From positions 186,001 through 250,000 of the forward strand of contig CANGIY010000001.1 of the NCBI GenBank assembly GCA_947454235.1: 64,000 bases of DNA. The letters are read 5' to 3'. The position numbers and the translations under genes are program-made. The stretch is from Chitinophagaceae bacterium. GTDB lineage: Bacteria; Bacteroidota; Bacteroidia; Chitinophagales; Chitinophagaceae. The notes beneath the pieces were generated by a model. That model was given only the letters and a program-made list of their open reading frames with translations, was not told the DNA's origin and did no database searches. Shown here one piece after another: positions 25,475 through 35,066 of the stretch; the stretch's first letter is position 1; the number at the start of each line of letters is the position of its first letter.

Positions 25475-28265
25475 CGTTATCTTTTTCCGCTCCTGTAGCC
25501 GGGTTGCTGTTGAAGTTCCAAATAACATTGAGCATACCATAACGTTTTATGGTATTGTAAGAATTAGCGGTAACTATACCATCATTTGCGGTACGTTGGT
25601 AGCCAATATTTTGGTTCAATATGTCAAACACCGAAAGCCTCACTTCCATCCTGTCGCCTTTTAATAACTTTTGGGCTATGTAGGCATTCCAACGAATTAC
25701 ATCTTTATTCTGGTTGAAGACTGCTGTTTTTTCGCGGGTGATGTATTCAACCGAAGTATTGATGTCCAGTTTTTTAGTGATTTGAACTGATGTCGAGAAT
25801 TCACACTTAAACATATAATAGCTATTCGCAAACGAGCTGATTGTTGCCTTATTGTCGTTGTAAGTGTATTGTGGGTCTAATTCAAATGAAAACTTATTTT
25901 CTTTTTCGTAGCTGATGTAAGAACCTACTGTATAACTGTTGTTGTCTGAGGTGTTTGCTACGTTATTTACGAAGTTGTTGTTGTGGTTAAAATCGCCACT
26001 GGTGTGCAACGACAAATACAAATTGGTTTTTTTAATTTTTGCACCTTGCGAGAGGTAATAGTCCCACGAATAGTTGCCGTTGGTGTTGATGTACTGTGTT
26101 TGGTTACCCATAGCCGAGATTGTTTGGCGGGCTGAAATCGCATCTTCGGTCGTGTTGAAGCTTACATTACAGTAGGTGTATTTGTTGGACAGCACCTTGT
26201 AGTCATTGAAAGAAAGGCTTAACCTGTGAGAGAAAGATTGTTTCAGATTGGGGTTACCAATCATCACATTCAATGGGTTGTTGTTTTGTTTTAATGGCGC
26301 AACCTCTTCAATGGTTGGTTGCCTGGAAGAGCCGTTATAGTTGAAATAGAAACTTGTTTGCTTTTTCAGCTTGTACACAAAGCCTGCCGAAGGGAAGGCA
26401 TTGTAATAGTATTTAATCAACCTCCTGTTACTGTCAAGTACATTTTCATGCAGGTATCGCGTAACAGTAAAGTCAGAGCCAAAATTGAATTTAATTTTTT
26501 CAAAGTCATACTTCAGGCTGAAGCCGCCGCGGTTGTTCAAAATGTGGTACTTGAAATTACTACTGTACATAGAGTCCATAACCTTAGATACCATGCCGTT
26601 TTTTAAATCGTAGGAGGCATTGTTGGCGAAGCTGTTATTCACAGTAGATTGAAGATTAATATCCAGAAAGAATTTTTTAGAAAGCGGTTCGGTATAAACT
26701 GCCTTGAAAGAAAATGCTGTCTTCCTTGAGTTATTGTCTTTTTCCTGGTTTGTGAACGTGAAGGTATCTTTCTTGGTCACTGAATCTTGGTACACCAAAG
26801 AAGAGTTCAAAGTGCCCAGTGAAGTTGAATTATTGTAATTCTCTTTTACATCTACACTCAACGTTCTGCCCTTTTTAGCAAACTTGCGTTTAAACGAAAG
26901 GCTTGAATTCATGTATTGTGCATCGGTAGTAGAAGACATGTTACGCAGGTTGGCGTTAACGAAGCTGTTTTCGTCATTCAAAGTAGAATCAAGGAAATAA
27001 GAATTTATCTGAGAGTGTTTTAAGCCGGCATCTACTGTTAACTTGACTGTTGTGTTAGTGTCAATCTTTTTCTCAAAAAAGCCATCAGCACCATGGCGAT
27101 AGTTAAGGCTGCTTTGTGTTTTGTTTTCCTTTTGAAGTGAACCTTTGTTGCCCGGTAAAATATACTGAGTAGTAGTGCCACCTTCAATGTTTACCGACTG
27201 CGCTCCATATCGGTAATTGCCGCTTATGTGGTTTTTGTCTTCGTCCCATTTATCGGCGTAGTGAACACCTCCGGTACTTGTTTTTGGCAAACCCTCGCCG
27301 TTGTATTTTCCATCCCAGTTTGAGAAATCGCCTGCATTAGAATAAAACGTGTACGACGAACCATCGTCTGAAATTACTGTATTGCCTGACGAACCACCGA
27401 ATTTATCGTTTTCATTCCAACCCAAACCAGCCTTGTCGGTATTAGAAGTAATACCAAAAGCTGAAAGTTGCCTTTTACCCTTGAAGGCATTAATCATACC
27501 CTGCTCCTGGTAATAGCCGTCGGTACCACCGCCGGCATCCAATTTGCCGAAATAGCCTTTTTTCGCGTTTTCCTTGAGTTCCAGATTGATGGTTTTTGAT
27601 TTTTGTCCGTCGTCGATACCTGTAAACTCAGCCTGCTCGCTTTTTTTGTCGAACACCTGTACCTTATCAACAGCTACTGCCTGCAAACCTTGCGTAACTA
27701 CTTTAGGGTCATCGCTAAAGAACTCTTCACCATCTACTAGTACTTTATTGACGGTTTCACCCTGAGCGGTTATTTTACCGTCCTTATCAACCTGAATGCC
27801 GGGCAGTTTTTTCAACAAATCCTGAACACTGGCATTAGCCTTGGTCTTAAAACTATCAGCGACGTATTCTGTGGTGTCACCTTTAATTTTTATCGCTGCA
27901 ATCTGTTTAGTAATCACGAATTCTTTCAGCAAATGCTCGCGGGAAAGCATGGCAATTTTACCAAGATTCGCAGAGTCACCTGTGATATTGAGTTCATCGG
28001 AATAGTCGGCAAAACCCGGATATGAGGCCCTGAAATGGTACTTGCCTTTTTGGGGTACGTGTAGCGCAAAGACGCCTGCGTAGTTAGTTCTACCAAAGTC
28101 TGTAATAACGCTATCTTTACTTGATACTAAAACAACTGAAACCGACATCATTTGCCGGAAGTTCATGGTGTCTTCAATTGTTCCTTTTACAACAATCTGG
28201 GCAACTCCAACCTTTGGTGTGTTAAATACAGAAAGAAGCAGAAATATGTATAAATATTTTGTCAA
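25467..28265 (-). CDS. Outer-membrane beta-barrel protein with carboxypeptidase-like domain (TonB-receptor-like)
   Basis: The 932-residue product appears to start at a TTG (28263-28265), with signal sequence MTKYLYIFLLLSVFNTPKVGVAQ; no in-frame ATG precedes the signal region. A carboxypeptidase-regulatory-like domain (about 25-110) comes first. A plug-like region follows at about 115-240 (SVQDLLKKLPGIQVDKDGKI ... VNKVLVDGEEFFSDDP), then a long barrel of alternating strands to the C-terminus. Unlike classical TonB receptors it carries no clear TonB box, as is usual for the OMP_b-brl_3 group. Its stop overlaps the GLPGLI gene start by 8 bp. The ligand is unknown. A promoter-like TACATTTC lies about 20 nt upstream of the start. 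Confidence 0.87.
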   Translation of the reverse strand: MTKYLYIFLLLSVFNTPKVGVAQIVVKGTIEDTMNFRQMMSVSVVLVSSKDSVITDFGRTNYAGVFALHVPQKGKYHFRASYPGFADYSDELNITGDSANLGKIAMLSREHLLKEFVITKQIAAIKIKGDTTEYVADSFKTKANASVQDLLKKLPGIQVDKDGKITAQGETVNKVLVDGEEFFSDDPKVVTQGLQAVAVDKVQVFDKKSEQAEFTGIDDGQKSKTINLELKENAKKGYFGKLDAGGGTDGYYQEQGMINAFKGKRQLSAFGITSNTDKAGLGWNENDKFGGSSGNTVISDDGSSYTFYSNAGDFSNWDGKYNGEGLPKTSTGGVHYADKWDEDKNHISGNYRYGAQSVNIEGGTTTQYILPGNKGSLQKENKTQSSLNYRHGADGFFEKKIDTNTTVKLTVDAGLKHSQINSYFLDSTLNDENSFVNANLRNMSSTTDAQYMNSSLSFKRKFAKKGRTLSVDVKENYNNSTSLGTLNSSLVYQDSVTKKDTFTFTNQEKDNNSRKTAFSFKAVYTEPLSKKFFLDINLQSTVNNSFANNASYDLKNGMVSKVMDSMYSSNFKYHILNNRGGFSLKYDFEKIKFNFGSDFTVTRYLHENVLDSNRRLIKYYYNAFPSAGFVYKLKKQTSFYFNYNGSSRQPTIEEVAPLKQNNNPLNVMIGNPNLKQSFSHRLSLSFNDYKVLSNKYTYCNVSFNTTEDAISARQTISAMGNQTQYINTNGNYSWDYYLSQGAKIKKTNLYLSLHTSGDFNHNNNFVNNVANTSDNNSYTVGSYISYEKENKFSFELDPQYTYNDNKATISSFANSYYMFKCEFSTSVQITKKLDINTSVEYITREKTAVFNQNKDVIRWNAYIAQKLLKGDRMEVRLSVFDILNQNIGYQRTANDGIVTANSYNTIKRYGMLNVIWNFNSNPATGAEKDNDD

Positions 28266-28350
28266 ATTATTGTTCGAGGTTGTAAGCGAAATGTAAAAAA
28301 ACTGAACTTTAGCCTAATTAGTCACAGCTTATGAAATGAAATCTTCAATT

Positions 28351-28358
28351 TAACTTTG
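28351..28358 (+). promoter_or_regulatory. -7 promoter element 4 nt from the start codon
   Basis: TAACTTTG matches TAnnTTTG exactly and ends 4 nt before the ATG at 28363. Transcription would begin at or within about two bases of the start codon, so the mRNA may be leaderless. Confidence 0.6.
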
Positions 28359-28362
28359 TTTT

Positions 28363-29421
28363 ATGGAAAGCAGTTTAAACGCACGATTTAAAACAAAATT
28401 GCATTTAGGGACCATTCTTTTGTTGTCACTATTTCTTTGCAACACATCTTTTGCACGCAAACTACCGCAATTTGAAATACATACTCTGAACACTTCGGCA
28501 TCATTTCGTGCAATTTCAGTGGTTGACGATAGTGTCGTCTGGCTTGGTGGATCGAAGGGGACCGTATGTTTATCAACCAATGGTGGTGTAAATTGGAAAA
28601 TACTTACCGTAAAAGGATTCGAAACTGCTGACTTTCGCTCACTCTATGCCTTCGATTCTTTACATGCAGTTGTAGCAAATGCAGGGTCGCCTGCTGTTAT
28701 CTTGATAACTAAAGATGCCGGACAAACATGGAAGGAAGTGTACCGCAATGCAGATACCGCTGCTTTTTTTGATGGCATAGATTTCTGGAACAATAAAAAA
28801 GGTGTCATTTATGGCGACCCCATTCGAGGCAGGTTACTCATGCTGGAAACAATTGATGGTGGCAACTACTGGCTCCCTGTGTTAGCGCCAGTTATCCCAA
28901 AATTGCCCAATGGCGAGGCTTCATTTGCTGCAAGTTGTTCCAATGTGCATTGCTTACCCAATGGTGGTTTTGTGATTGCGACAGGTGGCGTGGGCTCTCA
29001 TTTAATGTTTACGAAAAGCCGGTGTACTTCATTCGATACCATATCTACTCCGATGAACCATACATCTTCAACAACAGGTGTTTTTTCTTTTACCGTTGAT
29101 AAGCATGGTAATGGCATACTTGTAGGTGGCGATTACAAAAATGATACTTCAACAATCAATCACAATTTCATTTGCAGGAAGTGGGGCAAGCGATGGATAA
29201 AACCCATAAAGCCCACACGTGGATATAGAGAATGCGTTATTCAACTAAAAGGGAAAAGATACCTTGCAATAGGCCCCAATGGTGCCGACTATTCGGCAAA
29301 TGGTGGTATGAATTGGCAGGCAGCATCTGATATTAAAGGTCTCCATACTGTTCGGAAAGCAAGAAAAGGGAAACTTGTTGTTGCGGCCGGGCAAAAAGGA
29401 ATCATAGCAATCGTAAAATAG
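28363..29421 (+). CDS. Secreted BNR/YCF48-like beta-propeller protein
   Basis: The 352-residue protein has an N-terminal signal peptide (hydrophobic GTILLLSLFLCNTSFA) and repeated blades with BNR-like turns [ST]x[DN]xGxxW: STNGGVNW, TKDAGQTW, TIDGGNYW and SANGGMNW. Such proteins fold as six- or seven-bladed propellers like sialidase or YCF48/HCF136; catalytic sialidase residues are not evident. In Bacteroidota they are often misnamed 'oxidoreductase'. Location should be periplasmic or extracellular. It stands between a divergent barrel gene and gltX, and its promoter is practically at the ATG. The function is unknown. Confidence 0.82.
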   Translation: MESSLNARFKTKLHLGTILLLSLFLCNTSFARKLPQFEIHTLNTSASFRAISVVDDSVVWLGGSKGTVCLSTNGGVNWKILTVKGFETADFRSLYAFDSLHAVVANAGSPAVILITKDAGQTWKEVYRNADTAAFFDGIDFWNNKKGVIYGDPIRGRLLMLETIDGGNYWLPVLAPVIPKLPNGEASFAASCSNVHCLPNGGFVIATGGVGSHLMFTKSRCTSFDTISTPMNHTSSTTGVFSFTVDKHGNGILVGGDYKNDTSTINHNFICRKWGKRWIKPIKPTRGYRECVIQLKGKRYLAIGPNGADYSANGGMNWQAASDIKGLHTVRKARKGKLVVAAGQKGIIAIVK

Positions 29422-29448
29422 GCTTTTCAGGAATCGGTTTGCGAAAGC

Positions 29449-29456
29449 TATCTTTG
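29449..29456 (+). promoter_or_regulatory. -7 promoter element 4 nt from the gltX start codon
   Basis: TATCTTTG matches TAnnTTTG exactly and is separated from the gltX ATG (29461) by 4 nt, which again points to a leaderless mRNA. Confidence 0.6.
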
Positions 29457-29460
29457 CGGC

Positions 29461-30987
29461 ATGAATAAGAAAGTTCGCGTAAGGTTTGCGCCAAGTCCTA
29501 CCGGTGGTTTACATTTGGGAGGAGTTCGTACAGTTTTATACAATTATCTTTTTGCCCGCAAACATGGCGGTGATTTTGTGTTGAGAATTGAGGATACCGA
29601 CCAAACTCGTTTCGTGCCGGGTGCCGAAGAATACATTTACGACTGTTTAGAATGGTGTGGACTCTCTCCTGACGAAAGCCCGTTGAAAGGTGGTCCGTTT
29701 GTGCCATATAAGCAAAGCGAGAGGAAATCGGGTTATAAAAAATACGCTGAACAACTGGTGGCTGCAGGTCACGCTTATTATGCATTTGATACCCCTGAAG
29801 AGCTGGAACACATGCGCAATGCTTACAGGGTCGATGCACACAGCACAGCACAATATGATAAGAACACCCGCACGAAAATGCGCAACTCTCTTACATTGAG
29901 TGCTGAAGAAACTAAGACTTTGATTGAAAATGGCACCCCACATGTGGTGCGCATCAAGGTGCCTGAAAACCAGACAATTGTTTGTAATGATATGATTCGT
30001 GGGGTGACCCAGTTTGACAGTAACCTTGTTGATGACAAAGTGCTGTTGAAGGCTGACGGCATGCCTACGTATCATTTGGCGGTTGTTGTCGATGATTACC
30101 TCATGAAAATCACACATGCTTTCAGGGGTGAAGAATGGTTGCCAAGTGCACCGGTACACATGTTGCTGTGGGACTATCTGGGCTGGAAAGATGAAATGCC
30201 GCAATGGGCGCACTTGCCCCTCATTTTAAAGCCGGATGGCAATGGGAAATTGAGCAAACGCGATGGCGAGCGCCTTGGCTTCCCTGTATTTGCTATGAAA
30301 TGGCACGACCCTATTAAGAATGAAACTACATCAGGTTTCCGTGAAATGGGCTTTTTGCCTGAGGCCTTCATTAATATGCTGGCAATGCTGGGGTGGAATG
30401 ACGGAACCGGTACTGAAATTTTCTCACTTCAGGAACTGGTGGAGAAATTCTCGATTGAGCGAGTACATAAAGGCGGTGCCAAATTTGATTTTGAAAAGGC
30501 TAAGTGGTTCAATCACCAATACATTCAAAACAAGAGTGCCGCTGAACTGGTGCCACTGGTTCGCCCATATATGCCTGAAGCACATGCCGGTGCCGATAGC
30601 AGCCTGTTAGAACAAGTGATAGGTTTGATTAAAGACCGTTGCAGCTTGTTGAAAGATTTTTGGGTGCAGGGAAGTTTCTTTTTTGAAACACCGGTTATCA
30701 CTGAGTTACAAGCGGTTAAGGACAAATGGAGCGATACAAAAAAGGTGTTTTTTGAGCAGTTCGCTGCTGCTTTAAAAACTACTACCGACTTCAACCACGC
30801 GGCGCTTGAGCAAATGTTCGGGACAATGGCTACCGAAGCCGGCTTGAAAAAGGGCGACGTAATGTTGCCTTTACGCATAATGTTGGTTGGCGGCAAGTTC
30901 GGACCGGGTGTATTCAATATTGTTGAAGTAATTGGGTGCGACGAAGCCTGCAAGCGAATTGCTTTGGCAATTGATGCTTTGGCATAG
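29461..30987 (+). CDS. gltX: Glutamate--tRNA ligase
   Basis: The 508-residue protein has both class I synthetase signatures: the HIGH-type motif in PSPTGGLHLGG (residues 11-21) and the KMSKS-type motif KLSKRDG (about residue 265). RIEDTD at about 41-46 is the conserved glutamate-recognition segment. The C-terminal helical anticodon-binding domain begins at about 330. The length is normal for bacterial GluRS. The enzyme charges tRNA-Glu with glutamate in the cytoplasm. The gene appears to have its own promoter at the start codon, and no partner genes of translation are adjacent. Confidence 0.97.
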   Translation: MNKKVRVRFAPSPTGGLHLGGVRTVLYNYLFARKHGGDFVLRIEDTDQTRFVPGAEEYIYDCLEWCGLSPDESPLKGGPFVPYKQSERKSGYKKYAEQLVAAGHAYYAFDTPEELEHMRNAYRVDAHSTAQYDKNTRTKMRNSLTLSAEETKTLIENGTPHVVRIKVPENQTIVCNDMIRGVTQFDSNLVDDKVLLKADGMPTYHLAVVVDDYLMKITHAFRGEEWLPSAPVHMLLWDYLGWKDEMPQWAHLPLILKPDGNGKLSKRDGERLGFPVFAMKWHDPIKNETTSGFREMGFLPEAFINMLAMLGWNDGTGTEIFSLQELVEKFSIERVHKGGAKFDFEKAKWFNHQYIQNKSAAELVPLVRPYMPEAHAGADSSLLEQVIGLIKDRCSLLKDFWVQGSFFFETPVITELQAVKDKWSDTKKVFFEQFAAALKTTTDFNHAALEQMFGTMATEAGLKKGDVMLPLRIMLVGGKFGPGVFNIVEVIGCDEACKRIALAIDALA

Positions 30988-31059
30988 CATTTGAAAGGTA
31001 CTTAGTATTGTGAATTTTTATGTTTTCTATTGAACATATTCCCTTAATTTAGCAGCGTT

Positions 31060-31659
31060 ATGAAAAAAGCATTTTTCCTGTTGATGGCAGTTGGTTTCAC
31101 TAGCCTATCCTATGGTCAAAAAAAGATAATGGTTGAATCTCCTGAAAAAAATGAAAAAAAGGAGATTGACTACAAAGTTGTTGGTGCGCCAATGCCTAAA
31201 ATACGCTTGGTAACGCTTGATACTTTCAAAATTGACGATAGTCCTAAAGGGCGTAAAAAGAAACAAGTACACACAACAGTTACTCAGGAATACACCGAAA
31301 ACGACTTTAAGAACAAGAAGGCACTTTTTGTTATGATGTTCAATCCAACTTGTGGGCATTGTGAAGAGCAAACCGACAATATTGAAAAGAATATCAGTAA
31401 GTTCGGTAAGAGCAAATTTATCCTGATGGCTAACCCGGTGATGAAAAGCTATTTGCCTGATTTTATCAAGAACCACAAAGTGAAAGACTATCCGTCAATG
31501 TACATTGGCATTGATAGTTCTGAGTTTATTACTAAAACTTTCATGTATTCTGCGTTACCGCAAATCACTATTTACGATAAGGACAGGAAGTTGGTGAAAA
31601 TTTATAATGGTGAGATCAGTATTGATTCTTTGCTACAATACACTAATCCTAAAAAATAG
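31060..31659 (+). CDS. Periplasmic thioredoxin-like protein (CGHC active site)
   Basis: The 199-residue product has a signal peptide (MKKAFFLLMAVGFTSLSYGQ), a Lys-rich linker, and a thioredoxin fold from about residue 85. The redox motif is FNPTCGHCEEQ, and the cis-proline is in ALPQITIYD. The CGHC dipeptide is the one used by PDI-like oxidants and isomerases, and by some TlpA-type proteins. It is 29 bp upstream of an arylsulfotransferase-like gene and likely cotranscribed with it, which suggests that it acts on the disulfides of that protein. A promoter-like TAATTTAG is at about 31045-31052. The partner is inference. Confidence 0.88.
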   Translation: MKKAFFLLMAVGFTSLSYGQKKIMVESPEKNEKKEIDYKVVGAPMPKIRLVTLDTFKIDDSPKGRKKKQVHTTVTQEYTENDFKNKKALFVMMFNPTCGHCEEQTDNIEKNISKFGKSKFILMANPVMKSYLPDFIKNHKVKDYPSMYIGIDSSEFITKTFMYSALPQITIYDKDRKLVKIYNGEISIDSLLQYTNPKK

Positions 31660-31688
31660 ACAATACCATTTCAGGCAAACGATATAAT

Positions 31689-33221
31689 ATGAAATTTATA
31701 ATAGCCGCGGCATTAATGCTGTCGGCTTTCTTTGTTAATGCACAAATTTTGCCGAAAGAGGGTAAAGAAGTCAACTACCGGCTTGTCCCATTTTCTTTTC
31801 CCAGAACAGGTGCTGCAAAGTACCGTCTTGAAATCGCAAAAACGAATAGTGTCAACCTCGATTCTTTTAACGCCAAAGTATTTAAAAAAGTAATCATCGA
31901 TTCTAACAAATCGCTTGTTGAACTTCCATCTTTTGATACATGGTATGGCTGGAGGGTAGTTTCATTGGACAAAGACAAAAAAGAAACAACTGGAGATATC
32001 CATTTGTTTAAAACAGGGTGTACACCCCACACTGATACTAATTTCTTCAGATTGTGGGTAAAGAAGAAAGCACTTAAGTATAAAGATGCATATGTGTTTT
32101 GCGACGTATCGAAAGTGTTGTACAACATGAAAGGAGAGCCTGTATGGTACCTTCCGGTTATAAAGGGTGTACTTGAGCCCAATGTTGTTGTGCGTGACTT
32201 AAAAATGTCGCCCGACTTTTCAATTACTTTGCTTGCCAACGATAAGCCCGTTGAAATTGACTATGATGGTTTGCTAATGTGGCGCCCTCCCACAAATTCT
32301 GTCATTAACCAAAATGATAGCAACGAGAGATACCACCATGAATTTACTAAGTTAAAGTCACGTAACTATATGGTTCTGGGTCATGAAACGGTATTCATGG
32401 ACTGGGTACCGAAGTCTAAGGAAGATTCCATACTTATACCTCAGGGTCAGCCGTGGATGCGTCCTAACCCAGAAAAAATGGTCGGTGACAATCGCCTTCG
32501 TAATTTTTACGGTACAGTTATTGAGTATAATTTCCAAGGCGAAATAAAGTGGCATTGGAGGTCTTCAACCTATTACAAACAAGTTGACTTTCGCAGTTGT
32601 AAAACAGGCAAGCCGTTGTTTGATATTCACCAGAACTCTTTTTATTTCGATGAAAAAAGAGGCAATATCTATACAAGTTTCAAGAACATAGCCCAGATTG
32701 TAAAAATCAAGTATTCGGGCGCGCAAATGAGTAATATCATCGGCAACATTTATTATCCCGGTCTTCCTTGTCCTGATTCGGCATTGTTTTGGGACCAACA
32801 TGGAATTAAAGTGACTGAAAATGGTGAAATTTTAGTTTTCAATAATAATACGCTCAACCTCAATAGACCTCCCTCAGTTGTGCTGTTGCATGAAGATGAG
32901 ACCAACCTTTATACCGCCAAAAAAGTGTGGGAGTATGTTTATCCGATAAATTTGAATGGGCAAAAAAGAAGTGAACTTACCAATGGAGGCAATGTTGTTG
33001 AGTTGCCTGATCACTCAATTTTCGTGAATTATTGCTCCCCATACTCCAATGTTTTCATTGTCAATAAGAAGAAAGAATTGGTTTGGGACGCTGAGATTCA
33101 ACATAAGAATACGAATACAAAACAGTGGGTTGCCTATTCTTCGTACAGGTGTTCGTTCATCAGTAGTCAGTCTGATTTCGAAAAGATGGCTTGGCGCAAC
33201 TTAAAGCACTATAACCGATAA
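31689..33221 (+). CDS. Aryl-sulfate sulfotransferase-like periplasmic protein
   Basis: The 510-residue protein has signal peptide MKFIIAAALMLSAFFVNAQ and an N-terminal Ig-like strand domain. A propeller region follows with ASST-type elements: YHHEFTKLKSRNYMVLGHE, EYNFQGEIKWHWR, DIHQNSFYFDE and FWDQHGIKVTENGEILVFNN. These resemble the conserved blades and His-containing active-site loops of the PF05935/PF14269 arylsulfotransferases, which move sulfate between phenolic esters through a histidine intermediate. Which His is catalytic cannot be settled by eye. Six Cys are spread through the mature part, so disulfides are plausible. It follows the CGHC thioredoxin gene by 29 bp. Confidence 0.78.
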   Translation: MKFIIAAALMLSAFFVNAQILPKEGKEVNYRLVPFSFPRTGAAKYRLEIAKTNSVNLDSFNAKVFKKVIIDSNKSLVELPSFDTWYGWRVVSLDKDKKETTGDIHLFKTGCTPHTDTNFFRLWVKKKALKYKDAYVFCDVSKVLYNMKGEPVWYLPVIKGVLEPNVVVRDLKMSPDFSITLLANDKPVEIDYDGLLMWRPPTNSVINQNDSNERYHHEFTKLKSRNYMVLGHETVFMDWVPKSKEDSILIPQGQPWMRPNPEKMVGDNRLRNFYGTVIEYNFQGEIKWHWRSSTYYKQVDFRSCKTGKPLFDIHQNSFYFDEKRGNIYTSFKNIAQIVKIKYSGAQMSNIIGNIYYPGLPCPDSALFWDQHGIKVTENGEILVFNNNTLNLNRPPSVVLLHEDETNLYTAKKVWEYVYPINLNGQKRSELTNGGNVVELPDHSIFVNYCSPYSNVFIVNKKKELVWDAEIQHKNTNTKQWVAYSSYRCSFISSQSDFEKMAWRNLKHYNR

Positions 33222-33248
33222 AAAGGTGGCTTAGCCATCAAATATTTG

Positions 33249-33256
33249 TAATTTTG
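33249..33256 (+). promoter_or_regulatory. -7 promoter element upstream of the 33275 gene
   Basis: TAATTTTG matches TAnnTTTG exactly and lies 18 nt upstream of the ATG at 33275. It covers the TTG at 33254 that opens the longer frame, which argues for the ATG. A small hairpin (tggc-tta-gcca) lies at about 33228-33238. Confidence 0.55.
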
Positions 33257-33274
33257 AGAAATAGAGTACAAAAC

Positions 33275-35041
33275 ATGAGATTATTTTTAGCAACAATCAT
33301 TTGCATTTTGGGCTTTGGTCGTTCTATTGCCTGCACCGTGCCGCCCGTTGTAGGTGCTAATCGTGGCACAACCGGCACCATCTGTGTTGGCGTTGCAGAT
33401 ACTTTAACCAACGATACTACTGGTGGTATTTGGGTGAGTGGCGATACTACCATCATTCGTATCAACAGGGCGACGGGTATATTTATGCCTTTAAGGGCAG
33501 GTGTTGATACTATCAGGTATATACTTTCTGATACCTGTGGTGCTGATACTGCAGTTGTTGTTATTACAGTTAATCCGTTGCCGGGTGTATTTATTAGCTC
33601 AAGCCTCTCAGTAGGTTCATACACTACATTTTCGGTTGCATCAGGAACAAGTGTCTCATTAAGTGGTGTCGCTGCAACCAGAAGAGGTACTACTGATACA
33701 TTAAACGGAGTTGCTGTAGGAAATGCTATTTTATTGCTTACTTCTTCAGCAGGTTGTTTGATGTTGGATACAATACAGGTTGATTCATTTCCTATAGTAG
33801 GTCCTATCATTGTACCATCTTCAATTCACGGTTGTGTGGGCAATTCAGGAACGTTGATTGATTCTACCAGAGGTGGATCATGGTCTACATCTACACCTGC
33901 TATTGTAACAGTTACTGCAACTTCCGGAGCATTGAGGTTGCTTTCTCCCGGCATTGGTATTATCACTTACACTTACAGAGGTTCAACATTGAACGGATGG
34001 AGTGCAGTAAGAATTACTGTCGATCAAACTCCGACGGCGATCACAGGTCCGTCTCGTTTTTGCGTGAATGATACAATGGCTTATGCAACTGATAGGTATT
34101 GGTCTGTATTTTCATCGACTCGTATGGGGGTCAACTGGACTTCTTCTGATACTACAGTATTGAAGTTTTTGCCCGGTTCCGGTAGCTTGGACAGTGCTGT
34201 TTCCTTGCATTATGGCTCGGCAGTAATTACCGCAACGTCTCAAAATACCGGCTGCTTTGTGACTATGAATGTATCGATTGATACAGTTCCTGTAATTGCA
34301 CCACTCACAGCCTCGCCTACAACTTTATGTTCAGGGCAGTCATCAATTGTTCATGTGAATGTGCCTACAGGTGTTTGGCGTGTAACCAATACATCAACCG
34401 GCACAGTAAGTCCAAGCGGTATTTTTACCGGGTTCGCTGCTGGTACAGATACCGTTATATATACCATTACCAATACTTGCGGTGCTTTCTCTCAATCAAT
34501 TGGTTTTACAATCAATCCAATCCCTTCAATTTCAGTTATCACAGGTCCTACTACAATTTATACTGGTACGCCCGTTACTTTGAATAATGCAACCCCTGGC
34601 GGTACATGGAGCAGTTCAAATACTGCTGTAGCTACAGTTGGTTCAACAACTGGAGTGGTAACCCCTGTGTCGGTAGGGCTGACGAATATATCATACACCC
34701 TGAGTAATTCTTTTGGATGCAGCAATTTTGTAACAATACCAGAGGAAATAAGATACCCAGTGGGTGTATTAGAGGTTCCAAATGCGAATGGAGTAAAAGT
34801 TTACCCTGTGCCATGTACAGAAAGCCTTAATGTCACTTTACCTGAATTAACATCAAACAGCGTAGAAGAACTCACTGTTTTTGATGCTTACGGCAGAAAT
34901 GCTTTTCACAGTTTCTTTAATGGCGCTAACCAAACCAACAATTTATTTGTGCTTGATGTAAAAGATTGGGCTACTGGCGTTTACGTACTTGAATTGCGCA
35001 ATCAGGGGCAGGTGCTAAAAACTATGTTCGTTAAGCAGTAA
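33275..35041 (+). CDS. T9SS-exported protein with Ig-like (BIG2-type) repeats
   Basis: From the ATG at 33275 the product has 588 residues with signal peptide MRLFLATIICILGFGRSIA. It carries about five Ig-like modules of the same family as the 1485- and 3177-residue proteins in this window (TICVGVADTLTNDTTGGIWVSGD, then GCVGNSGTLIDSTRGGSWS, and so on), some divergent. The C-terminal ~80 residues (VKVYPVPCTESLNVTLPE ... GVYVLELRNQGQVLKTMFVKQ) form a T9SS sorting domain; the usual YPNP here reads YPVP. A surface or secreted structural role is inferred. Confidence 0.88.
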   Translation: MRLFLATIICILGFGRSIACTVPPVVGANRGTTGTICVGVADTLTNDTTGGIWVSGDTTIIRINRATGIFMPLRAGVDTIRYILSDTCGADTAVVVITVNPLPGVFISSSLSVGSYTTFSVASGTSVSLSGVAATRRGTTDTLNGVAVGNAILLLTSSAGCLMLDTIQVDSFPIVGPIIVPSSIHGCVGNSGTLIDSTRGGSWSTSTPAIVTVTATSGALRLLSPGIGIITYTYRGSTLNGWSAVRITVDQTPTAITGPSRFCVNDTMAYATDRYWSVFSSTRMGVNWTSSDTTVLKFLPGSGSLDSAVSLHYGSAVITATSQNTGCFVTMNVSIDTVPVIAPLTASPTTLCSGQSSIVHVNVPTGVWRVTNTSTGTVSPSGIFTGFAAGTDTVIYTITNTCGAFSQSIGFTINPIPSISVITGPTTIYTGTPVTLNNATPGGTWSSSNTAVATVGSTTGVVTPVSVGLTNISYTLSNSFGCSNFVTIPEEIRYPVGVLEVPNANGVKVYPVPCTESLNVTLPELTSNSVEELTVFDAYGRNAFHSFFNGANQTNNLFVLDVKDWATGVYVLELRNQGQVLKTMFVKQ

Positions 35042-35066
35042 TCGCGAGATTTAATCACAGTTCATT

